Shown: positions 1 to 6,639 of the stretch, piece by piece
Numbering within the stretch: the stretch's first letter is position 1
Layout of the letters: each line of letters starts with the position of its first letter
Source of the DNA: Pseudomonadota bacterium
GTDB lineage: Bacteria > Pseudomonadota > Alphaproteobacteria > Rhizobiales > Rhizobiaceae
NCBI GenBank assembly: GCA_023399465.1
Contig: JAEWPB010000044.1
Location: 1-11,738, forward strand
Reading direction: 5' to 3'
DNA: 11,738 nucleotides
The notes under the pieces: model-generated
Told to the model about the DNA's origin: nothing
The model's database searches: none
What the model saw: only the letters and a program-made list of their open reading frames with translations
Translations under genes and position numbers: made by a program

Positions 1-174
1 TCCTGCCCCCGCAACCACCGAGACTTGAATCTGCTGCCATTCAAGTCGCTTGACACAAAGCTCCTCCGCATATGCGTCGAGGAGCTTTTTGCGTTTCTGC
101 TCCGTGTCCAACTCGCCGGCCCGCAGCTTCTCGAGATAATTGTACCGCTTCAAGTCCTCCGTCGGTGCCTGCTT
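1..174 (-). pseudogene. Fragment of an unrecognised reading frame, cut by the left edge and abutting IS debris
   Basis: On the minus strand a frame stays open from about position 312 to the left edge. From about 174 leftwards its peptide looks genuinely coded: it is hydrophilic and helix-like, with segments such as DLKRYNYLEKLRAGELDTEQ followed by KRKKLLDAYAEEL and VKRLEWQQIQ. Further right the same frame becomes an Arg/Ser-rich peptide typical of a non-coding frame, and transposase sequence starts at about 255 on the other strand. I infer a gene whose 5' part was lost when the IS3 element inserted or the region rearranged. There is no convincing start codon; the only in-frame candidates are weak, for example a TTG at 153. 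I do not recognise the family. The peptide would suit a small charged helical protein, and the rest lies outside the window. Confidence 0.3.
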
Positions 175-254
175 CCGGCGGGTCGCAAGTCCGGCACGAC
201 GCTCTCGAGTTGGTCGAGCAGATCGTCGAGGGCGACGAGGCGAGGGCGGCGGAC

Positions 255-650
255 TTTGTGCTCGATGCTCTTGAGCAGGCACTTTATGACCGGCTGCCCG
301 TCCATCGCGGCGGGCTCATCCACCACTCCGATCGCGGCGTCCAATACGTATCTATTCGCTATTCCGAACGGCTGGCAGGGGCGGGCATCGAGCCCTCTGT
401 CGGAAGCGTTGGCGACAGTTATGACAACGCTCTCGCCGAAACGATCAACGGTCTTTACAAGGCCGAAGTCATCCATCGGTGGGGGCCGTGGCGCAACTTC
501 GAAGCGGTGGAGTTCGCCACGCTCGAATGGGTCTATTGGTTCAACAACCGCCGCCTTCTGGAGCCCTTCGGAAACATTCCGGCCGCCGAGGCCGAAGAAC
601 GATATTGCGCCGCGGTTCACTCAGCTACCGCCGGACAGCAACTAACATAA
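255..650 (+). pseudogene. IS3-family transposase (OrfB), C-terminal remnant
   Basis: This is the C-terminal part of a DDE integrase-type transposase of the IS3 family, which would cut and join DNA ends to move its element. The recognisable peptide starts near FVLDALEQAL. It contains HHSDRGVQY, whose Asp (codon at 330-332) is the second catalytic residue, and NALAETINGLYKAEV, whose Glu (codon at 438-440) is the third; 35 residues separate them, as expected for DDE. A WFNNRRLLEPFGNIPAAEAE tail typical of the family follows. The N-terminal half, with the first catalytic Asp, and the OrfA helix-turn-helix protein are absent. The frame stays open upstream to position 72, but that stretch does not read like transposase. 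The extreme C-terminus is also unusual. I see no clear terminal inverted repeat or target duplication. The fragment should be inactive. Confidence 0.85.
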
Positions 651-666
651 GGGCAAGGTCAGAGAA

Positions 667-1245
667 TTACTGTACCTTGCGAAGGATCAGCTTGCCTTCC
701 GGCGAGACGGAACGTTCGTAACGCGGCAGGTCGGTGCCGGTGCCATCCTCGGTATCGATCGCGGCACTGGCGTGGTCGGGGCTCTGCGAGCCGACCGGCG
801 CGAAGCCTGTCTGGGCGTGCAGCCGTTGGGTCACTTCTTTGCCTGGTGCGCTCAAAATGATGCTGCCGGCGGAAGGGGGAGCGAAAAAGCTGGAACGCAT
901 CCGGTCGTCAATTTCGTTCAGCGTTTTGTGCAGGCTTTCCGTATGCGAGCGAATGATTGCCAGGTCCTCGGCCTTCGCATTCCTGGCGATGAAGCGCCCC
1001 TGCTTGTCAACTTGCGTCTTCAGGCTGTCGATCGATCGCTTGAGTGCCGAAAGCGTTTCCCGGCTTTCACGCACATCCGCAGCATTCTTCGCCGTGTAGA
1101 TCAGCACCCCGGCGTTGACCGGAAAGAGTGCCAATACCAGCGCAATCAATGGCAGGCTTTTCGTGCGCTCATGCTTCCTGGCGAGTGACTCGGCGCGCTG
1201 AACGACACTACTGGTGTCCGCCTCGATGTTCGGAATATTGGCCAT
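667..1245 (-). CDS. Hypothetical one-helix membrane protein with coiled coil
   Basis: A 192-residue protein of unknown function. I chose the ATG at 1245 because GGAGG lies 7 bases upstream; an in-frame TTG at 1302 would add 19 residues but has no better signal. Residues 1-30 are polar and charged. Residues about 31-51 (SLPLIALVLALFPVNAGVLI) form one hydrophobic membrane segment, containing a proline. Residues about 55-118 have heptad-like spacing (ETLSALKRSIDSLKTQVD and onward) and should form a coiled coil. The tail is low in complexity until a basic C-terminus. No cleavable signal peptide is apparent, so a bitopic inner-membrane protein is likely, with the coiled coil probably periplasmic (inference). 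It is the last minus-strand gene after the tad block, 108 bases beyond the AAA+ ATPase gene, so it could belong to the pilus locus or stand alone. It ends 16 bases from the transposase stop. Confidence 0.75.
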   Translation of the reverse strand: MANIPNIEADTSSVVQRAESLARKHERTKSLPLIALVLALFPVNAGVLIYTAKNAADVRESRETLSALKRSIDSLKTQVDKQGRFIARNAKAEDLAIIRSHTESLHKTLNEIDDRMRSSFFAPPSAGSIILSAPGKEVTQRLHAQTGFAPVGSQSPDHASAAIDTEDGTGTDLPRYERSVSPEGKLILRKVQ

Positions 1246-1252
1246 GCGGTTA

Positions 1253-1257
1253 CCTCC
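1253..1257 (-). promoter_or_regulatory. Ribosome binding site of the coiled-coil membrane protein
   Basis: The minus strand reads GGAGG, 7 bases before the ATG at 1245. It is a near-perfect Shine-Dalgarno sequence and settles the start in favour of MANIPN over the upstream in-frame TTG at 1302. Confidence 0.7.
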
Positions 1258-1269
1258 CGTCATGCGGTC

Positions 1270-1345
1270 GACGCGTCGGTCGCAATTCTCGATTATTCCC
1301 AACGTTGCTTAATATATATTTGGGCTCACTAGTTAATTTATCGAG
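1270..1345 (-). promoter_or_regulatory. AT-rich gap, possible promoter for the coiled-coil membrane protein gene
   Basis: This stretch between the AAA+ ATPase stop (1354) and the next start (1245) is much richer in A and T than the surrounding coding DNA. On the minus strand it holds AAATATATATTAAG, which could supply a -10-like TATATT. No good -35 hexamer lies at the usual distance (the candidates are AAATTA or TTAACT with poor spacing). I see no terminator hairpin. A promoter here is an inference from composition and from the larger spacing than elsewhere in the block. Confidence 0.25.
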
Positions 1346-1353
1346 CGTCCATG

Positions 1354-2655
1354 CTATTCGGTCGCAAAAGCCCCTGACCAGGCCTGTTCAAGCATCGCCA
1401 GAGAGGCAACCTTCGGAGCCGCATAGAAATTGCAGTAGGATGCGATGAAGTCGAGTAGATATTTCGGGTGGTAGCATGAGGGTGAGGATTCTGAGCTGTA
1501 TTTCCGATCATAGAAAATGCCCAGATCGTCATCGCATACGTCGACATCCGCATTAACGGCATAGGACCTGAAAATCTGGAAATATTCGTCCCGCGATGGA
1601 GTGTTCACGTATATCTTGTACTTGAGGCGGCGTAAGCCAGCTTCATCTGACAGTTCCTTCGGCGCAATGTTGGTGGAGAACACGACAAGCTCGTCGAACG
1701 GGACCCTGAACTTCTTGCCGGTGTGCAGTGTCAGGAAATCGTACCCGCGCTCCAGCGGCACGATCCAACGATTGATCAGCGCTTGCGGCGCGACCTGTTG
1801 GCGCCCAAAATCATCGATGATGAAGATGCCACCGGACGCTTTGAGGTGTACCGGCGCCTCGTAAACGTTTGGGCCGTCGTTAAAGGTCAGATCGAGCATA
1901 TCGAGGGTCAACTCCCCGCCCGTCTTGATGACGGGCCGTCGACACTCAATCCAGCGTTGATCGACCTTCACAGGCCGTTCAGCCGCCCCAACGACCGGTT
2001 GGTGTACTGCCTCGTCATAGAAGCTGACGACATGGCCGCCGACCTCGATGGCATAAGGCACCCAGATCGTTTGCCGATACATATTTGCGATGCGTTCCGC
2101 GATGCTCGTCTTGCCGTTTCCGGGCGGTCCGTAAAGCAGGATGGAGCGCCCGGAATTGATTGCGGGACCCAGTTTTTCGACCATGGAAGTGGCCAGTACC
2201 AATCCGTCGAGGCTTTCCAAGAGGCGTTCACGGTTCATGCGTTCATGATGGACGGATTGCAATGCGACCTGCCGGCAGAACGCTTCGAGCGATACAGGGG
2301 CGGGGCCCACATACTGAGATTGGCGGGCTGCGGCATGAGCATATTCGAACCCCCTCATCGAGAGAGAATAGCGAATGTCGGATTTGGCATCCTCGTCCGC
2401 CAGTCCCCTCGCTTCGAAATAGGCGAGCTTCACCAGTTCCTTGATCAGGAGGTTGACAAGCGTTTTGGGCAGTTTCATCCGCTCGGCCAGATAAGATGCC
2501 GTCACGCTATCCTGCTCGGTCGCACACTTGACCGCCAGGCGCAGCAGGAACGATTCGTCGAGCCCGGCTTCCTCGATACTCGAGGGCGCTTTCGGCATGC
2601 GCGGGTCCAGTGTGGTGACAGGGTTTTCGGGACCTTGTTCGGGCGAAAAATGCAT
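1354..2655 (-). CDS. AAA+ family ATPase with N-terminal helical (winged-helix-like) region
   Basis: A 433-residue cytoplasmic ATPase. Residues about 30-105 are predicted helical with a LAERMKLPKTLVNLLIKELV pattern that resembles a winged-helix fold. The AAA+ module follows: Walker A GPPGNGKT at 176-183, Walker B GIFIIDDFG at 276-284, and a sensor-1-like VVFSTNI at 324-330 ending in Asn. After the Asn comes APKELSDEAGLRRLKYKIYV, where an arginine finger would sit. No membrane segment is seen. The ATG at 2655 has GAGG 6 bases upstream. It begins 51 bases after the tadC stop on the same strand, so read-through from the pilus operon is plausible. AAA+ proteins of this general shape (MoxR-like or DnaC-like) remodel or load protein partners; the partner here is unknown. 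It is clearly not a second CpaF, since it lacks the secretion-ATPase Asp and His boxes. Function in pilus biogenesis is inferred from position only. Confidence 0.85.
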   Translation of the reverse strand: MHFSPEQGPENPVTTLDPRMPKAPSSIEEAGLDESFLLRLAVKCATEQDSVTASYLAERMKLPKTLVNLLIKELVKLAYFEARGLADEDAKSDIRYSLSMRGFEYAHAAARQSQYVGPAPVSLEAFCRQVALQSVHHERMNRERLLESLDGLVLATSMVEKLGPAINSGRSILLYGPPGNGKTSIAERIANMYRQTIWVPYAIEVGGHVVSFYDEAVHQPVVGAAERPVKVDQRWIECRRPVIKTGGELTLDMLDLTFNDGPNVYEAPVHLKASGGIFIIDDFGRQQVAPQALINRWIVPLERGYDFLTLHTGKKFRVPFDELVVFSTNIAPKELSDEAGLRRLKYKIYVNTPSRDEYFQIFRSYAVNADVDVCDDDLGIFYDRKYSSESSPSCYHPKYLLDFIASYCNFYAAPKVASLAMLEQAWSGAFATE

Positions 2656-2706
2656 GTCGGGCCTCGCGGTGCATCGGTCAGATGGATTTGGGCTGGAGCA
2701 ATCCTG

Positions 2707-3654
2707 CTATCCGCCAGGTTTCAAGCCGATGAGCAGGTTGAGTACGCGGATGACAATCGGGACCAGGACGATAATCAGGCTGACTGGAAAGAGAAAAGCG
2801 CCGAGAGGCAGCAGCATCTTGATCGGCAGCGCATTGGCCTTTTCCTCAGCCCGCACGACGCGCAATTCGCGCATCTCCTTGCTGTAGACACGCAGTGTCT
2901 GCGTCACGCTTGTGCCGAGTTCTTCCGATTGGCGAAACAGCACGGAAAGGGCTCTTGCCTCATCGATCCTCAGCCGTGCCGCAAGATTGGCCAGCGCCTC
3001 GCGCAGCCGGCGGCCGCCACGCACTTCCAGCATCATGATCGAAAGATGCAGGCCAAAGTCCTGCCGTTTGTCGACAAATTCCCGGGCGACGCGATTTGCC
3101 GCGGCCTCGACGCTCATGCCTGCGTCGAGGCAGACAATCAGCATGTCCATGAAATCGGGGAACAGGCGGCGGTATTCGCGTTCCTTGGCGGCGCCGCGCC
3201 GGTCGATATAAATGTTGACGACAACGAAGGTGAAGGTGGCGACCACCATGGCAGCCAGCAGAACAAAAAGGCGCGAGACATCGGGGAAAAAGCGATCAAC
3301 GGCCCACGCCGTCGCCAGCAGCATCCCGATGCAGACGAGCGCGCGCACTATCTGGAAGGTCGTCATTGCGCTGGCGCTGAAATATCCGGCGCGGATCAAC
3401 CGGTTCTGGGTGGAATTCGCATTGGTGTCGCGTCGCGTGATTTCGAAATAGCGCCGGATCAGGCGGTTTTCCGCTTCGCCGAGGTCAGCAATCGTGGTGT
3501 CGCCGATCTCCAGTTCTTCGCCGCCAATTTTCGCCGTAGCTTCGGAGAGGCGAACCCCGACTTCCCTGCGCCTCAAGAACAGTTCTGAAGCTGCCGCAGA
3601 AAATATCAGGACCGAAAAAAAGACGATGAGGTATATCCCATACTCACTCGACAT
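2707..3654 (-). CDS. tadC: TadC, Flp pilus inner-membrane platform protein
   Basis: A 315-residue polytopic membrane protein of the type II secretion F (T2SF) family. With TadB it forms the inner-membrane platform on which the CpaF ATPase acts. Hydrophobic segments are seen at about 7-25, 100-120, 127-150 and 280-310. Between the third and fourth lies the cytoplasmic T2SF domain, with FPDFMDMLIVCLDAGMSVEA at 165-184 and RALSVLFRQSEELGTSVTQT at 234-253, both typical of TadC. I chose the ATG at 3654 (MSSEYG) because GAGGG lies just upstream and because it begins 7 bases after the tadB stop. An in-frame codon at 3699 would add an implausible polar leader lying inside tadB. Length is normal for the family. 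Confidence 0.93.
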   Translation of the reverse strand: MSSEYGIYLIVFFSVLIFSAAASELFLRRREVGVRLSEATAKIGGEELEIGDTTIADLGEAENRLIRRYFEITRRDTNANSTQNRLIRAGYFSASAMTTFQIVRALVCIGMLLATAWAVDRFFPDVSRLFVLLAAMVVATFTFVVVNIYIDRRGAAKEREYRRLFPDFMDMLIVCLDAGMSVEAAANRVAREFVDKRQDFGLHLSIMMLEVRGGRRLREALANLAARLRIDEARALSVLFRQSEELGTSVTQTLRVYSKEMRELRVVRAEEKANALPIKMLLPLGAFLFPVSLIIVLVPIVIRVLNLLIGLKPGG

Positions 3655-3661
3655 AACGCCC

Positions 3662-4615
3662 TCAGTACTCGAAGTGGACCATCTTGTAGAGAATGACATT
3701 CCCGATCGCCATGATGCCCAGCAGGACCATGACCACCGTCGTTCCGTGTCCGCTGTTCCAGACCGGATCGAAGTAAGTTGGCGAAAGCGCCTTGATCATC
3801 GCGTAGAGAAGAAAGGGATAGGCGGACATGAAGATCGCCGTTATCCGCCCTTCGGCCGAAATCGCCTTGACCTTGGCCTTCAGCATCGATCGATCGCGTA
3901 GTGTCTTCGAAAGGTTCTGCAAGATTTCGACGAGGTTACCGCCCGTGCCGGCCTGCACGCTCAGCGAAATCGCCAGCAGGTTCAGGTCTTCAGCACCCAC
4001 TCGTTCCGAGAGATTGACCAGCGCGTCGTCGAGCGAGACCCCATACGTCAGTTCGTCTGATAGCAGGCCGAATTCGGTGCCGATCGGATCGGGCATCTCG
4101 CGCGCCACCAGGGCGATGGCTGCCGGCAACGGATGACCGGCGGCAAGGCTTCGATTGGCGACGTCAAGGGCTTCGGGCAGTTTCAGCTCGAAAGTGCGGA
4201 TCCGGCGCGCCCTGATGCGCCATACGACAATCACCGGAGCAAGTAACGAGATCAGCAGAAAGATCGGGATCCTCAGCAGCGTGGTCGGCACCAGAAACTG
4301 CAGGATCAGCCAGACGCCTATCGCAGCAAGGAGCGCGTAAAGGGCAAAGAGCTTGGCATCAAATTTGATGCCGGACTGGGTATAGAAACGGCGCAGTTGC
4401 TGGGGCAGCGACGACTGTCGCCAGTTGCCATCGGCAGCACGCTCTTTCAGCATGTCGCCATAGGTCTTCTGATGGTTTTCACTATCATCAAGAAGGTTCA
4501 GGCGATGGTTCACCGCCTTGTGGCGTTCCGAAGTCCTGAAATAGCCGCGCATCACGGCTTCGAAAGCGATCATTGCGGCAACAAATACCGACGCATAGAG
4601 CAAAAGCAGCATCAT
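3662..4615 (-). CDS. tadB: TadB, Flp pilus inner-membrane platform protein
   Basis: A 317-residue T2SF-family membrane protein, paralogous to TadC and expected to pair with it. There is an N-terminal membrane segment (about 2-22), two close segments at about 88-110 and 113-133, and a C-terminal pair at about 259-277 and 292-311. The central T2SF domain holds KLPEALDVANRSLAAGHPLP (145-164) and the signature LLAISLSVQAGTGGNLVEIL (213-232). The ATG at 4613-4615 overlaps the cpaF stop in an ATGA junction, so translation is probably coupled to cpaF. The order cpaF-tadB-tadC is the standard one for tad loci. Nothing is missing or unusual in length. Confidence 0.94.
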   Translation of the reverse strand: MMLLLLYASVFVAAMIAFEAVMRGYFRTSERHKAVNHRLNLLDDSENHQKTYGDMLKERAADGNWRQSSLPQQLRRFYTQSGIKFDAKLFALYALLAAIGVWLILQFLVPTTLLRIPIFLLISLLAPVIVVWRIRARRIRTFELKLPEALDVANRSLAAGHPLPAAIALVAREMPDPIGTEFGLLSDELTYGVSLDDALVNLSERVGAEDLNLLAISLSVQAGTGGNLVEILQNLSKTLRDRSMLKAKVKAISAEGRITAIFMSAYPFLLYAMIKALSPTYFDPVWNSGHGTTVVMVLLGIMAIGNVILYKMVHFEY

Positions 4616-6039
4616 GCTTGTACAGGCCCCGTCTGCAATGGCTTGCCGGGATCGAAGATCCCCGCAGGAATGGCAATGCCGATTTCCGCGAATTCCTCGA
4701 TGAAGCGCGGCCGAATTCCGGTCGCGCGAAATTCGCCGTGTATCCGCCCCTCGTCATCCGTTCGGGTTTTCTTGAACTTCATGATCTCCTGCATCTGGAT
4801 CACCTCGCCTTCCATCCCGGTAATTTCGGAGATGGAGACGACCTTGCGGCTACCGTCGCTGAGACGCTGGACCTGGACGATGAGCGAGATGGCCGATGCG
4901 ATCTGTCCGCGGACACTGAGTTGCGACATCGGCATGCCTGCCATGCCGACCATTTGTTCGAGGCGCCCGACAGCGTCCCGCGGAGTGTTGGCATGGATGG
5001 TCGTCATCGATCCTTCGTGGCCGGTATTCATCGCTTGCAGCATGTCGAAGGCTTCTTCGCCGCGCACCTCACCGACGATGATGCGATCGGGGCGCATGCG
5101 CAGCGCATTCTTCAGAAGCTCGCGCTGGCGGATCTCGTTGCGGCCATCGAGTGTCGGCGGTCTGGTCTCCAACCGCCCGACATGCGGCTGTTGCAACTGC
5201 AGTTCCGCCGCATCTTCGATCGTGATAAGGCGCTCCTTCGGCGAGATCTGCGACGACAAGGCATTGAGCAGCGTGGTCTTGCCCGAACCGGTACCGCCCG
5301 AGATGACCATCGACACCTTGCCCCGAACCGCAGCGCTGAGCAGGATGCGCATCGGCTCCGCCAGCGCACCGTATTCTACGAGGCGTTCAAGCGTCAGCGG
5401 TTTCCGGGTGAACTTGCGGATCGAGACGAGCGGGCCGTCCACCGAAATCGGACGGATCGCAACGTTGACGCGCGATCCGTCCTTCAGGCGGGCATCGACC
5501 ATCGGGGTCGATTCGTCGACACGACGGCCGACGGCGGAAACGATCTTGTTTATCACCCGCAACAGGTGGTCTTCGTCCTTGAAGCGGACCGCCGTGTCTT
5601 CCAGCTTGCCGCTGCGCTCCACGTAGACGCTCTTGTAGCCATTGATGAGAATATCGGCGATCGTCTCATCCGCCAGCAGTGGCTCGATCGGTCCGAGTCC
5701 CAGCATCTCGTCTGTGATGTCATGGATCAGGTTATTGATTTCCTGAGCATTAAGCGGGAAATTGTTGCGCCTGATGTAATCCTTGACCAGCGGCCGGATC
5801 TCGGTCGTGATCTCCTCGTTATCGAGCGAGTCCAGGATGCCGAGATTGATGCGATCCAGCAGATACCGGTGCAGATTAACGCGCTCTGCCACCATGTCCG
5901 GCCCAAGCGCGGCGTCCTCGGCGACCGCAACCGGCTGATGCTCCACCGTGGCCTGCCCTGGCACTGGGTTTGCCACTTGTTCAACGGTACTCGGCACCCG
6001 TTGCTTGTAAAAACGCCCCATCAAACCGTTCGTCATCAT
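4612..6039 (-). CDS. cpaF: CpaF/TadA, Flp pilus assembly ATPase
   Basis: A 475-residue cytoplasmic ATPase of the VirB11/PilT-like secretion superfamily (GspE type). It powers pilin polymerisation, and in some species retraction, through the TadB/TadC platform. The N-terminal domain (about 50-240) carries GLGPIEPLLADETIADILIN (114-133). The nucleotide-binding part has Walker A GGTGSGKT at 248-255, an Asp box LITIEDAAELQLQ at 271-283, Walker B RPDRIIVGEVRGEE at 316-329, and a His box GHEGSMTTIHAN at 340-351. All motifs look intact. The start is the first of two adjacent ATG codons at 6039. A weak SD (AAGGTG) overlaps the stop of the transpeptidase gene, which ends 6 bases upstream. It overlaps tadB at its end. 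Confidence 0.97.
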   Translation of the reverse strand: MMTNGLMGRFYKQRVPSTVEQVANPVPGQATVEHQPVAVAEDAALGPDMVAERVNLHRYLLDRINLGILDSLDNEEITTEIRPLVKDYIRRNNFPLNAQEINNLIHDITDEMLGLGPIEPLLADETIADILINGYKSVYVERSGKLEDTAVRFKDEDHLLRVINKIVSAVGRRVDESTPMVDARLKDGSRVNVAIRPISVDGPLVSIRKFTRKPLTLERLVEYGALAEPMRILLSAAVRGKVSMVISGGTGSGKTTLLNALSSQISPKERLITIEDAAELQLQQPHVGRLETRPPTLDGRNEIRQRELLKNALRMRPDRIIVGEVRGEEAFDMLQAMNTGHEGSMTTIHANTPRDAVGRLEQMVGMAGMPMSQLSVRGQIASAISLIVQVQRLSDGSRKVVSISEITGMEGEVIQMQEIMKFKKTRTDDEGRIHGEFRATGIRPRFIEEFAEIGIAIPAGIFDPGKPLQTGPVQA

Positions 6040-6045
6040 GACACC

Positions 6046-6639
6046 TTACTTTACAATGACTTTGGAACCGACTTTGACCCGCTTGTAGAGGTCGATGACA
6101 TCGGCATTGCTCATGCGGAAGCACCCAGAGGACTCAAAGCCTCCCACTGTCGACTGATCATTGGTTCCATGAATGCGATACAGCGTGTCGGCGTCGCCCC
6201 TGTAGAGATAGATCCCGCGCGCGCCCATCGGATTGAACGGTCCCGGCGGCACGAGTTCGGGAAGATCTGGCTTGCGGGCCCTCATCTCCGGCGGTGGACG
6301 CCAGTCGGGCCACTCCGCCTTTCGGCCAATTCTGACCGTGCCGCTCCAGCGGAATCCGTCCCGGCCAACGCCGATCTGGTAGCGGATGGCGCGGGTGCCG
6401 GATACGACGAAGTCGAGCGTGCGGTTGGCGTTGTCAATTACGATGGTTCCGGCTGCATAGCTTTGATCGATTTCTACCATTGCCTGCGTCGTAGGGCCGA
6501 GGGTGCGCGGTACAAGCCCATTCGCAAATGCGGTGGACGGGGCAGCAGCGAGCGCCAGGAACGTCGTGGTCAGGGCCGCTCCTGCAACCACCTTTCCCAA
6601 CCGCGCGAGCGGGTTCTGCCGAGAGAAACGCACCCTCAT
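6046..6639 (-). CDS. Secreted L,D-transpeptidase (YkuD domain) inside the tad operon
   Basis: A 197-residue exported enzyme. Basic residues and a hydrophobic stretch (about 16-35) end in AFA, giving a signal peptidase I site near residue 39. The mature part is a YkuD (ErfK/YbiS/YcfS/YnhG) domain. Its catalytic region has His157 in RIHGTND and the active-site SSGCFRM with nucleophile Cys173, 16 residues apart, plus the family's conserved Arg175. Such enzymes make 3-3 cross-links in peptidoglycan, attach lipoproteins to it, or swap its stem-peptide ends. The gene starts in an ATGA overlap with the cpaE stop and ends 6 bases before cpaF, so it is expressed with the pilus ATPase genes. Linking its activity to pilus passage or anchoring through the wall is inference. 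Many alphaproteobacteria carry numerous such enzymes, so recent recruitment by insertion is possible. Confidence 0.93.
   Translation of the reverse strand: MRVRFSRQNPLARLGKVVAGAALTTTFLALAAAPSTAFANGLVPRTLGPTTQAMVEIDQSYAAGTIVIDNANRTLDFVVSGTRAIRYQIGVGRDGFRWSGTVRIGRKAEWPDWRPPPEMRARKPDLPELVPPGPFNPMGARGIYLYRGDADTLYRIHGTNDQSTVGGFESSGCFRMSNADVIDLYKRVKVGSKVIVK

Noticed and set aside
150..620. Minus-strand open frame opposite the transposase
   Set aside because: The plus-strand frame has the catalytic HHSDRGVQY and NALAET motifs; the minus frame has none. The short LDDLLDQLES stretch looks coding-like but stops soon after.
2656..2706. Possible terminator between tadC and the AAA+ ATPase
   Set aside because: No stem-loop with a T-tract could be found in the 51 bases; read-through is at least as likely.
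1723..3588. Plus-strand open frame of 621 codons
   Set aside because: It lies opposite the AAA+ ATPase and tadC; no recognisable domain and low-quality composition.
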